From Candidatus Zhuqueibacterota bacterium (GTDB taxonomy: Bacteria; Zhuqueibacterota; Zhuqueibacteria; Thermofontimicrobiales; Thiofontviventaceae): a stretch of 7,174 nucleotides of DNA. The stretch is taken from positions 1 to 7,174 of the forward strand of contig WJJN01000768.1 of the NCBI GenBank assembly GCA_014729735.1, given 5' to 3'. Below the pieces are notes generated by a model that ran no database searches, had not been told where the DNA came from, and worked only from the letters and a program-made list of their open reading frames with translations. Position numbers and translations under genes: made by a program. Shown here one piece after another: positions 1-5,601 of the stretch; the stretch's first letter is position 1, and the number at the start of each line of letters is the position of its first letter.

Positions 1-1189
1 CATCACCGGATTTACTGTATCGGGATTTCAAATTGTCCGGCAAATGTGCAATCTGGATGATCTCATCTCGGCACAGGATGAATGCATATTCGATGATGTT
101 TTCCAGCTCCCGGATATTCCCCCGGAAATCATGTGTCATCAACAGTGCCAGCACATCATCCGAAACACCGACGATATTTTTATTCTTCAAGCGATTGAAA
201 CGCTGAATAAAATGATCTACCAGTAACGGTATGTCCTCTTTACGGTCTTTCAAGGCAGGCAAATTAATGGTGACCACATTCAGTCGGTAAAACAAATCCT
301 CGCGGTACTGACCCTCCTCAACCATTTTCGCCAGATTTTTATTGGTAGCTGTAATCACCCGTACATCGGCTGTCATGGAATTGGTCGCGCCAAGTGGTTC
401 GTATGTTTTTTCCTCCAGCACCCTCAACAATCGAATTTGAAGTGCGGGAGAGATGTCACCAATTTCATCCAGAAAAATAGTGCCACCTTCTGCCAGTTCA
501 AATCTGCCCGGTTTATCTTTTTTCGCATCGGTGAACGCACCGGCTTTATAACCGAACAGTTCCGATTCCAGTAATGTGTCAGGTAGCGCTCCGCAATTTA
601 CGGTTACCAGAGGTGCATCAGAACGGTTGCTCAAATTATGAATCGCCCGCGCAAACAGCTCTTTGCCAGTACCGCTTTCGCCCTGGATTAGTACTGTACT
701 GTCACTGGTAGCGATATCCGGCAGTATTTCAAAAATTTCCTGAATTCTACGATTCTTGCTGATAATGTCCTGAAACGAAAACTGCTTGTGTAATTGCTTA
801 CGCAGTTCCATTACTTCCGATAAATCACGGAACGTTTCCACACCGCCGATAATCTCGCCGTTCGAATCTTTCAACGGTGCCGCGCTGATGCTGATGGGAA
901 CTTCTAAACCTTCCGCATTAACGATATATATCGACTTATTTATAATTGGACGGTTATCTTTAATACTCTGCTTTAAAATACAATTTCCGTCACAAATGTT
1001 GGAATGAAAAACATCACGGCATGTTTGCCCGATTGCTTCCTGTTTTTTCACTCCTGTTATTATTTCTGCAGCGTGATTGAACGATGTAATACGCCAATTG
1101 CGATCCACAGTAAATACACCGTCCGCAATGCTGTCGAGAATGACATCCGTTTGTGTGGTAAAATTTAAATGCTGCTTTGTATCTGTCAT
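1..1189 (-). CDS. PAS-domain sigma-54-dependent transcription activator (NtrC-type EBP), C-terminus cut by window edge
   Basis: Cytoplasmic enhancer-binding protein predicted to use ATP hydrolysis to open sigma-54 RNA polymerase promoters; 396 codons are visible. Residues ~10-125 form a PAS sensor domain ending in a GGVETFRDLS segment, with three cysteines (C57, C66, C70). Residues ~144-385 are the AAA+ sigma-54 interaction domain: Walker A GESGTGKE (170-177), sigma-54 contact loop GAFTDA (217-222; the usual form is GAFTGA), Walker B GGTIFLDEIGD (235-245), sensor I region TATN (280-283), arginine-finger segment YREDLFYRLN (295-304) and sensor II GNIRELEN (357-364). The Fis-type helix-turn-helix expected after residue ~400 lies beyond the left edge. 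There is no receiver domain, so the signal probably enters through PAS. The ATG lies 4 nt after the sir2 stop without a clear Shine-Dalgarno, suggesting translational coupling. The ligand and target promoters are unknown; family assignment is very secure. Confidence 0.96.
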   Translation of the reverse strand, partial: MTDTKQHLNFTTQTDVILDSIADGVFTVDRNWRITSFNHAAEIITGVKKQEAIGQTCRDVFHSNICDGNCILKQSIKDNRPIINKSIYIVNAEGLEVPISISAAPLKDSNGEIIGGVETFRDLSEVMELRKQLHKQFSFQDIISKNRRIQEIFEILPDIATSDSTVLIQGESGTGKELFARAIHNLSNRSDAPLVTVNCGALPDTLLESELFGYKAGAFTDAKKDKPGRFELAEGGTIFLDEIGDISPALQIRLLRVLEEKTYEPLGATNSMTADVRVITATNKNLAKMVEEGQYREDLFYRLNVVTINLPALKDRKEDIPLLVDHFIQRFNRLKNKNIVGVSDDVLALLMTHDFRGNIRELENIIEYAFILCRDEIIQIAHLPDNLKSRYSKSGD

Positions 1190-1193
1190 AAAA

Positions 1194-1931
1194 TTAAAAA
1201 TAGGCTAATAATTTATCCATCATTTCAGTTGCTTTGCCTTGCAGGAAAACATCGACGATCTCATTTGTAAAATTGGATTCCTTTACATTTATTTCGATAA
1301 TCTTTGCTCCATTTTGTTTTGCCAGCACCGGAATGCTCGACGCCGGCTGAATTTCGCCGGTGGTTCCGATCACTAAAAACAAATCCGCTATTTCTGCTTC
1401 CTGAAATGAACGTTTGCTTGCATCTTCCGGAATCGGTTCAGAGAAGAACACGAAATCCGGTTTTAATAATCCATCGCATGTTTTGCAGCGCGGAGGAAGC
1501 GTATTCAGGATTTTTTCTCTGTAGGAAAAACGACGCTTGCAACGCAGGCAGATCAATCTGCGATAGGTTCCGTGAAATTCGATCACATTTCTGCTGCCTG
1601 CTTCCTGATGAAAATTATCGATATTTTGTGTAATCACAGCTTTGACGAATGATCTCTTTTCCAATTCGGCGATAGCTTTGTGTGCACGGTTGGGCTTCGA
1701 GTTTTCGAAATGTTTATAGAAAAGCTCCTTCAGTATGTCCCAGGTTTTTACCGGTTGGGTATCAAAATAGAATATATCCAAAAATTTGGGATCATAAACA
1801 GTCCATAATCCGTTTTCGCCCCGGAACGGAGGTATCCCGCTCTCCACCGAAATTCCTGCACCTGTGAATACTATTGCGTGTTGCGAATTCTTAATCAGAT
1901 CTGCAGCGTTCTTAATAAGTAATTCATTCAT
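1194..1931 (-). CDS. Sir2-family NAD-dependent protein deacylase (sirtuin), probably a deacetylase
   Basis: Removes acyl groups from protein lysines using NAD+, yielding nicotinamide and O-acyl-ADP-ribose; cytosolic. The 245-aa protein is full length for bacterial sirtuins. Visible motifs are the NAD-binding GAGIS..SGIPPFRG (24-38), TQNID (101-105), catalytic His in FHG (H120), a zinc ribbon with C128-x2-C131 and C149-x2-C152, KPDFVFFSE (157-165) and GTTGEIQPAS (189-198, where many members have GTS). The region corresponding to the Tyr-x-x-Arg acyl pocket of SIRT5/CobB desuccinylases reads W-D-I-L-K-E-L-F here, so neither Tyr nor Arg seems present; by hand alignment this favours deacetylase over desuccinylase. 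It is similar in style to Thermotoga Sir2. It sits 4 nt downstream of the NifX-like gene and 4 nt upstream of the sigma-54 activator, indicating one transcript. The ATG has only a weak Shine-Dalgarno (GAAG), compatible with coupling. Confidence 0.96.
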   Translation of the reverse strand: MNELLIKNAADLIKNSQHAIVFTGAGISVESGIPPFRGENGLWTVYDPKFLDIFYFDTQPVKTWDILKELFYKHFENSKPNRAHKAIAELEKRSFVKAVITQNIDNFHQEAGSRNVIEFHGTYRRLICLRCKRRFSYREKILNTLPPRCKTCDGLLKPDFVFFSEPIPEDASKRSFQEAEIADLFLVIGTTGEIQPASSIPVLAKQNGAKIIEINVKESNFTNEIVDVFLQGKATEMMDKLLAYF

Positions 1932-1935
1932 AACT

Positions 1936-2322
1936 TCAGATTTTGAGGATCGCTGAGTATTCCGTAAATTTTTTCATCCTGGGATTGTAATAGCGAAAAT
2001 AATTTTCTTCGGAATTAAGGAAGGAAGAGATTGCGCGATCGATATCATCCAGAGAGGAAATGATAATCTCAACATTTCTTCCGGACAATTCAGCTAATGG
2101 CAATCCTTCCATATCGCGTCCGATAAAAATATCACAATCTTCAAGTGCTTCCAGGCACCCATATTCTTTATCCACATCGCTCCTTTTCCGCGCAGGATTT
2201 TCACGTATCTGCTGAGAATATACTTGCCCGTTCAGCACTTCATAAATTGAATAATAAAGGCTTTCTCCGAACTGCCTTTTGGTGATATTTAATTTATCAT
2301 CCGTACCGAAAGCAATTTTCAT
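1936..2322 (-). CDS. NifX/NifB-type dinitrogenase iron-molybdenum cofactor biosynthesis domain protein
   Basis: Small single-domain protein (128 aa from the chosen start) with the fold that in NifX, NafY and the NifB C-terminus binds iron-sulfur or FeMo-cofactor precursors. The sequence shows the family pattern: a beta-strand start MKIAFGTDD, then QFGESLYYSIYEV (18-30), a central segment with Cys (C56, C63) where members often bind metal, DIFIGRDMEGLPL (64-76) matching the usual nucleotide-fold loop, and a terminal strand around VEIIIS (84-89). The C-terminus (residues ~100-128) is more divergent and rich in Tyr/Phe/Lys. An earlier in-frame ATG at 2340 would add six residues, but a strong AAAGGAGG 6 nt before 2322 fixes the start here. 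No nitrogenase genes are in view, so a role in nitrogen fixation is not implied; such proteins also occur with sigma-54 regulators and MinD-like ATPases in anaerobes. Its partner is unknown. Confidence 0.82.
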   Translation of the reverse strand: MKIAFGTDDKLNITKRQFGESLYYSIYEVLNGQVYSQQIRENPARKRSDVDKEYGCLEALEDCDIFIGRDMEGLPLAELSGRNVEIIISSLDDIDRAISSFLNSEENYFRYYNPRMKKFTEYSAILKI

Positions 2323-2328
2323 GGAAAA

Positions 2329-2336
2329 CCTCCTTT
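2329..2336 (-). promoter_or_regulatory. Strong Shine-Dalgarno site for the NifX-like gene
   Basis: Read on the minus strand this is AAAGGAGG, followed by a 6-nt spacer and ATG at 2322. It is the best ribosome binding site in the leftward cluster and decides the start codon against the in-frame ATG at 2340, which lies upstream of the site. It suggests the NifX-like protein is translated independently and well, whereas the sir2 and regulator genes downstream look coupled. Confidence 0.85.
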
Positions 2337-2358
2337 GCAATGATCTCGCAATGTTGAT

Positions 2359-3228
2359 TTATTTATGCAAATTATTAATGACTACAAAATCGCCGCGGTT
2401 CACACCTATATGTGCCGCGACATGCTCGCATTTTGCCATTAATAGAAAATAGATATTTTTTTGGCAATTTGCAAGTCCTTCGTAATTTCCCTGTCCTTTT
2501 GAAATGATCAAATCCGCACGCTCGAATAATTTTCTGAATTCTTCAGAGATAGTTTTCAACAGTATCCCCGGAGCATTCTGACCATTGGAAACCACAGTTG
2601 CTATTTTATCCATACCAACGTCCTGTGCATCGTCAATAGTCACATCATTGATTACAGGTCCGCCGCGCACCGCGAAATATACATTCGGATGATTGATTGT
2701 CTCTAAAAATAGCCGGTCCATTACGATCTCACCAGCGTTATCCCCCAGATATAAAATAACTCCGGCTGAATCAATTTCGCTGCGAAGCATTTCCGAATGA
2801 TCTATTGCCAACTCCACCGAACGTGCCTGTTCAATCGTCTCATTAATGTCAAAATGATGATTCGGACCAAAATCGATGATATTGCCGGCAATAGCAAACC
2901 GCAATGCCATATTAAACGCGTCTGTTGCTGCCTCCACTTCTTGTCGCAGCTTATCGTACTCCGATAACATCAACTGATTAAATTCGGTTTTTATTTGTTT
3001 ATAAGGATCCGGATTCCCGAAAATATCCCGGATAATTCGGTGCATTTCCTGTCCCAGCTCCGGCGGAGGCTGTTGATAATCCATTTCACTCAAGTAGCGC
3101 AACAATCCACGCATCGCCTCGTCTTTCTTTGCTGTATTTATTGAATTGATATTCAATAACTTAATTAAACTACCGATAGCGCACGGTATGCAATCGTAAG
3201 TAACCTTAAATTCCTGTAGCGTCTCCAA
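2359..3228 (-). CDS. DUF89 / ARMT1-like damage-control phosphatase family protein with N-terminal CxxC
   Basis: 289-aa protein of the DUF89 family (AF1104-like subgroup), metal-dependent phosphatases thought to remove damaged or surplus phosphometabolites; the substrate here is unknown. Visible are an N-terminal CIPC pair (C13, C16) typical of the prokaryotic subgroup, AGNIIDFG (114-121), the metal/active-site signature LGDNAGEIVMD (161-171), VRGGPVINDVT (187-197), the KGQGNYE loop (244-250) and a terminal MAKCEHVA segment (265-271). Length is normal. The start is TTG at 3228: no ATG or GTG lies between the upstream in-frame stop and that codon, and the first internal Met (residue 39) would discard the conserved CIPC motif. 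A GAG lies 7 nt before it. The gene is 102 nt after yggS and 36 nt before the NifX-like gene, so it opens the second half of the cluster. Subfamily assignment is good; the physiological substrate is not inferable. Confidence 0.9.
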   Translation of the reverse strand: METLQEFKVTYDCIPCAIGSLIKLLNINSINTAKKDEAMRGLLRYLSEMDYQQPPPELGQEMHRIIRDIFGNPDPYKQIKTEFNQLMLSEYDKLRQEVEAATDAFNMALRFAIAGNIIDFGPNHHFDINETIEQARSVELAIDHSEMLRSEIDSAGVILYLGDNAGEIVMDRLFLETINHPNVYFAVRGGPVINDVTIDDAQDVGMDKIATVVSNGQNAPGILLKTISEEFRKLFERADLIISKGQGNYEGLANCQKNIYFLLMAKCEHVAAHIGVNRGDFVVINNLHK

Positions 3229-3282
3229 AATGATTCTCGATTCCTGTTATTTGATTCATTTAAAATCACAGTTTACCTTATT

Positions 3283-3311
3283 AACATAATCCTGAAATTA
3301 ACAAAATCCAA
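3283..3311 (-). promoter_or_regulatory. Possible weak internal promoter before the DUF89 gene
   Basis: On the minus strand TTGGAT (3311-3306) and TATGTT (3288-3283) are separated by 17 nt in the 102-nt gap between yggS and the DUF89 gene. Each hexamer matches consensus only partly and the gap is AT-rich, so a chance match is quite possible. No GC-rich hairpin follows the yggS stop, so read-through from the upstream genes is equally plausible. Confidence 0.3.
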
Positions 3312-3330
3312 TTAAATTTTTGTAAAATAA

Positions 3331-3999
3331 TCAATAATTTCGTTTTCCGAAAAGTTTCGTCCCAATACGCACGATGTTCGCACCTTCGTCGATTGCGATT
3401 TTATAGCTGTCACTCATTCCCATGGATAAATACTGCATATCAATATTGGGTATGTTCTCTTTCTTAATCTCATCTGAAATTGATCTTGTCTGCTTAAAAT
3501 AAGAGCGCAACTCATCCGGGCTCGCCCACAAAGGTCCCATGGTCATCAGACCCTTAACATGAAGATGATTAAGTCCGCTTAGTTTTTGTACCAATTCCAA
3601 TGTCTCCTCCGGCAAAACACCCGACTTTTGTTTTTCACGGGCAATGTTAATCTCTATCAGTACTGGCATTGTTTTATTATGTTTTGCGCATTCTTTGTCC
3701 AGTATTTGCGCGAGTTTGAAAGAGTCGACAGTCTCAATCATATCGAATAGTTTAGCCGCTTTTTTTGCCTTATTTTTTTGCAGATGTCCGATCATATGCC
3801 ATCGCACCTGCTCGCCGATCACTTCATGTATTTTCTCCGCTTCCTGCAAATAGTTGTAGCCCACAATTTTAATACCGGCGTCAATCGCAGCCTGCACTTC
3901 CTCGGCAGAACGGGTTTTGGTAGCAGCTACTAATTTAACATGAGAAGGTAGCGAGTGTAGTATTTCCGAAACAGAACGTTTGATATCATCGCTGTTCAT
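3331..3999 (-). CDS. yggS: YggS/PLPBP-family pyridoxal 5'-phosphate homeostasis protein
   Basis: Cytosolic PLP-binding protein of the YggS/PROSC family, a single alanine-racemase-like TIM barrel without known catalytic activity that buffers PLP and affects vitamin B6 and amino-acid balance. The 222-aa protein matches the family in length. Visible are the PLP Schiff-base lysine in VAATKTR (K28), WHMIGHLQKNKAK (67-79), IEINIAREKQKSG (115-127), GLMTMGP (150-156), SMGMSDSY (192-199) and the phosphate-binding VRIGT (210-214) near the C-terminus. The segment normally GENxxQE is GYNYLQE here (47-53), so the conserved Glu is Tyr48. The ATG overlaps the TAA of the radical SAM gene by one base (TAATG), with GGAG 5 nt before, so translation is likely coupled. 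The neighbour is not a PLP enzyme, so the association is of uncertain meaning. Confidence 0.95.
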   Translation of the reverse strand: MNSDDIKRSVSEILHSLPSHVKLVAATKTRSAEEVQAAIDAGIKIVGYNYLQEAEKIHEVIGEQVRWHMIGHLQKNKAKKAAKLFDMIETVDSFKLAQILDKECAKHNKTMPVLIEINIAREKQKSGVLPEETLELVQKLSGLNHLHVKGLMTMGPLWASPDELRSYFKQTRSISDEIKKENIPNIDMQYLSMGMSDSYKIAIDEGANIVRIGTKLFGKRNY

Positions 4000-4982
4000 T
4001 AATTCTCCGAAAGTGAAATATTTAAATTAACTTTTTCCGAATCTTTCAATCGGTAAAATATGCCGCGTTCCAGGTTGTCTATTTGAATAATATCCTGATC
4101 GATCAATGCATTGATATATTTATTAACCTCCCTGATATTCATGCCAAGCGACGAAGCTAAATCTTCAGCAGTGCAAGGGCGTCTTTTAATTAATTGCACT
4201 ATTGCGTTTTTTACATCCTGAGCGAGAAGTCCGGGCTGCTTCTTTTTATGAAATCGGGCAATGATCTCGCCATTCCAATCGAGTTTCTTCAGAACCAGTT
4301 CTAACTCAGCGGCAGATACCGGCTCCACCCACTGTTCTGTTCCCGGTCTATCGAGCGTGTTGATCTGGATTCGTTCCGGTCGTATCTTATGAATTGCTTC
4401 TCGCAATTGTTTTAGTTCACTATCAGAGTCATTTAATCCCTTTACGATAAAAATTTCCAACCATATTTTACCAGCAAAATTATTATTGAAAATCGCCAGT
4501 CCTTCGATAATCGATTGAATTTTTAAATTATGATGGGGGCGATTGATTTTATTGAAAACAGTTTCAGACGCTGCATCGAGAGAGGGAAGAAGCACGTCGA
4601 TATTCTTCACTTCATCCCGTACTTCCTTTAGATGAAATAGCGAGGCATTTGTGATCAATGCTGTTTTGTAATCCGGATAATTCGTATTCACGAAAGTCAA
4701 AATTTCGCCGATCCCGCTGTGAAGCGTCGGTTCGCCGGACCCCGAAAATGTAATAAAATCCAACTGCGGATTGTTATCCAGGTAATTTCTTAATTCTGAA
4801 ACAACTTCAGCAGTTGACACATATTCTCTCCGATTAATTGTCGAACTCGTTGTTGCCCCGCATTCACAGTAAATACAGTTCAAGGAACAGATTTTATGTG
4901 GTACCAGATCGACGCCAAGAGAAATTCCTAATCGTCGAGAAGGAACCGGTCCGAATAAAAACCGATAATTTTTTTTCTTCAT
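3999..4982 (-). CDS. COG0731-type radical SAM protein with C-terminal helix-turn-helix
   Basis: Predicted [4Fe-4S]/S-adenosylmethionine enzyme of the COG0731 group (Fe-S oxidoreductases related to tRNA-wybutosine TYW1 but lacking its flavodoxin part). 327 aa: opening FGPVPSRRLGISLG (10-23), cluster motif C32-x3-C36-x2-C39 plus nearby C41, SAM-binding FSGSGEPTL (79-87), TNASL (111-115), SLDA (134-137), KINRPH (145-150) and a strand EIFIVKGLND (176-185). Residues ~250-315 form a winged-helix/HTH-like tail (RRPCTAEDLASSLGM...EVNKYINALI) ending in a beta-hairpin-like stretch. This architecture seems shared by a bacterial/archaeal subgroup of unknown substrate. It is first in the leftward cluster, overlapping yggS by one base. 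No clear Shine-Dalgarno precedes the ATG at 4982, but no better start exists before the FGPVPSRR motif. The reaction is not predictable; tRNA modification is only one option. Confidence 0.92.
   Translation of the reverse strand: MKKKNYRFLFGPVPSRRLGISLGVDLVPHKICSLNCIYCECGATTSSTINRREYVSTAEVVSELRNYLDNNPQLDFITFSGSGEPTLHSGIGEILTFVNTNYPDYKTALITNASLFHLKEVRDEVKNIDVLLPSLDAASETVFNKINRPHHNLKIQSIIEGLAIFNNNFAGKIWLEIFIVKGLNDSDSELKQLREAIHKIRPERIQINTLDRPGTEQWVEPVSAAELELVLKKLDWNGEIIARFHKKKQPGLLAQDVKNAIVQLIKRRPCTAEDLASSLGMNIREVNKYINALIDQDIIQIDNLERGIFYRLKDSEKVNLNISLSEN
4005..4008 (-). promoter_or_regulatory. Shine-Dalgarno for yggS inside the end of the radical SAM gene
   Basis: GGAG on the minus strand lies 5 nt before the yggS ATG, within the last codons of the upstream gene, whose stop overlaps that ATG (TAATG). 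This arrangement supports translational coupling or re-initiation and confirms the 3999 start. Confidence 0.7.
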
Positions 4983-5022
4983 ATCAACAACTTTGTTACT
5001 ATTTAATAATCATCAGTCTTTA

Positions 5023-5051
5023 AATATAACAGTTAATTTAATTTAATTCAA
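5023..5051 (-). promoter_or_regulatory. Sigma-70-type promoter for the leftward cluster
   Basis: On the minus strand TTGAAT (-35, 5051-5046) and TATATT (-10, 5028-5023) are separated by exactly 17 nt. Transcription would begin around 5016, giving a leader of about 35 nt before the radical SAM ATG. The spacer is a TTAAA/TTAAT-rich tract, so background chance is not negligible, but position, orientation and spacing all fit. Confidence 0.55.
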
Positions 5052-5067
5052 GCAAAAAAAATAAGGC

Positions 5068-5099
5068 GGCATTCATTATATCAATACAAATCGAATGCC
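5068..5099 (-). repeat. 7-bp inverted repeat (GGCATTC...GAATGCC), possible operator or weak terminator
   Basis: Perfect 7-bp arms at 5068-5074 and 5093-5099 flank an 18-nt AT-rich loop. On the minus strand the second arm is followed by GCCTTA and then eight T residues (5061-5054), vaguely like an intrinsic terminator, but the long loop and 6-nt offset of the T-run make it weak. Spacing of arm centres (25 nt) is also compatible with a protein binding site. One arm overlaps the candidate sigma-54 -24 element. Confidence 0.45.
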
Positions 5100-5101
5100 A
5101 A
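5085..5101 (-). promoter_or_regulatory. Candidate sigma-54 (-24/-12) promoter facing the radical SAM gene
   Basis: Read on the minus strand: TTGGCA, six bases, TTGTA. The GG and the downstream G have the spacing of the sigma-54 consensus (TGGCACG-N4-TTGCA); the -12 C is replaced by T, and bases after TTGGCA differ. Transcription would start near 5074, about 90 nt before the radical SAM ATG. A sigma-54 activator is encoded at the far end of the same gene run, which makes the element worth testing. Confidence 0.4.
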
Positions 5102-5589
5102 CATTTCTTACAAAACATATCTCATTGACTTATATAAAATTATCTGAAAGCATCCAAATTGTTTTCAGGGGCATTATGCGTCTGAATAATTATTAACCGG
5201 GAGCTAAATACGCCCGTTCTGTTTCTTATAGTTATCAGATCAAAATTTATAAAAATTTTCCTTGCTTTTTTACTTAATTCTTTTAAATTGTCGTTGCCTG
5301 AGAAAGATTTACTGAAAATCAAACTTCTTCTAATGATATTATCAGAGAGCCCTTAATCGAATCTTAAGATTTTTATATTTTGTAGATTAACATTAAATGT
5401 ATTATACAAACATCCGATAACATAGAAAACAATTTAGAATTTCTATTTTAACGGAGACGATATTCTGCTTTTGATTGCCGTGAGTAAGCCGGTTTTTAAT
5501 GATCTGCATTTAGAACTGTGTTGTTCTTCAATAATCTGCCTATGATCTTTTAAAAATATTTGCTTTAAAAATTTCAGGCACATTTATTT

Positions 5590-5596
5590 AAGGGAG
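5590..5596 (+). promoter_or_regulatory. Shine-Dalgarno for the coiled-coil protein gene
   Basis: AAGGGAG followed by a 5-nt all-T spacer and ATG at 5602. It supports both the reality and the start of the otherwise unrecognised gene. Confidence 0.8.
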
Positions 5597-5601
5597 TTTT
5601 T

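Larger units (their letters stand above)
4983..5601. other. 619-nt AT-rich intergenic region between two divergent gene sets
   Basis: It separates the leftward six-gene cluster from the rightward coiled-coil/nadE pair. The left quarter carries the promoter-like elements and inverted repeat listed separately. The rest (about 5105-5590) holds short AT-rich dyads, such as 5242-5259 (7-bp arms of only A and T) and the palindrome AATCTTAAGATT at 5360-5371, plus an imperfect GC-containing repeat at 5195-5218. A 60-codon minus-strand frame at 5140-5322 with a TTG start has no recognisable motif. I see no tRNA, no known riboswitch and no transposase remnant. Confidence 0.7.

Noticed and set aside
1304..1633. 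109-codon plus-strand open frame inside the sir2 gene
   Set aside because: Opposite-strand shadow of a gene with every sirtuin motif intact; no ribosome binding site or domain of its own.
1936..2322. Evidence for a nitrogen-fixation locus
   Set aside because: Only a NifX-fold protein is present; there are no nifHDK, nifE/N or nifB radical SAM genes here, and this fold is widespread outside nitrogen fixers.
5242..5259. 7-bp inverted repeat AAAATTT-ATAA-AAATTTT followed by a T-rich stretch
   Set aside because: The stem has no G or C, so it would not form a stable terminator hairpin; treated as compositional.
5140..5322. 60-codon minus-strand open frame in the intergenic region
   Set aside because: It starts with TTG, lacks a convincing Shine-Dalgarno, is biased by AT-rich sequence and has no recognisable motif or domain; more likely chance.
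5380..5408. Promoter-like TTGTAG-N17-TATACA on the plus strand before the coiled-coil gene
   Set aside because: Both hexamers are poor and the leader would be nearly 190 nt; in this AT-rich stretch such matches are expected by chance.
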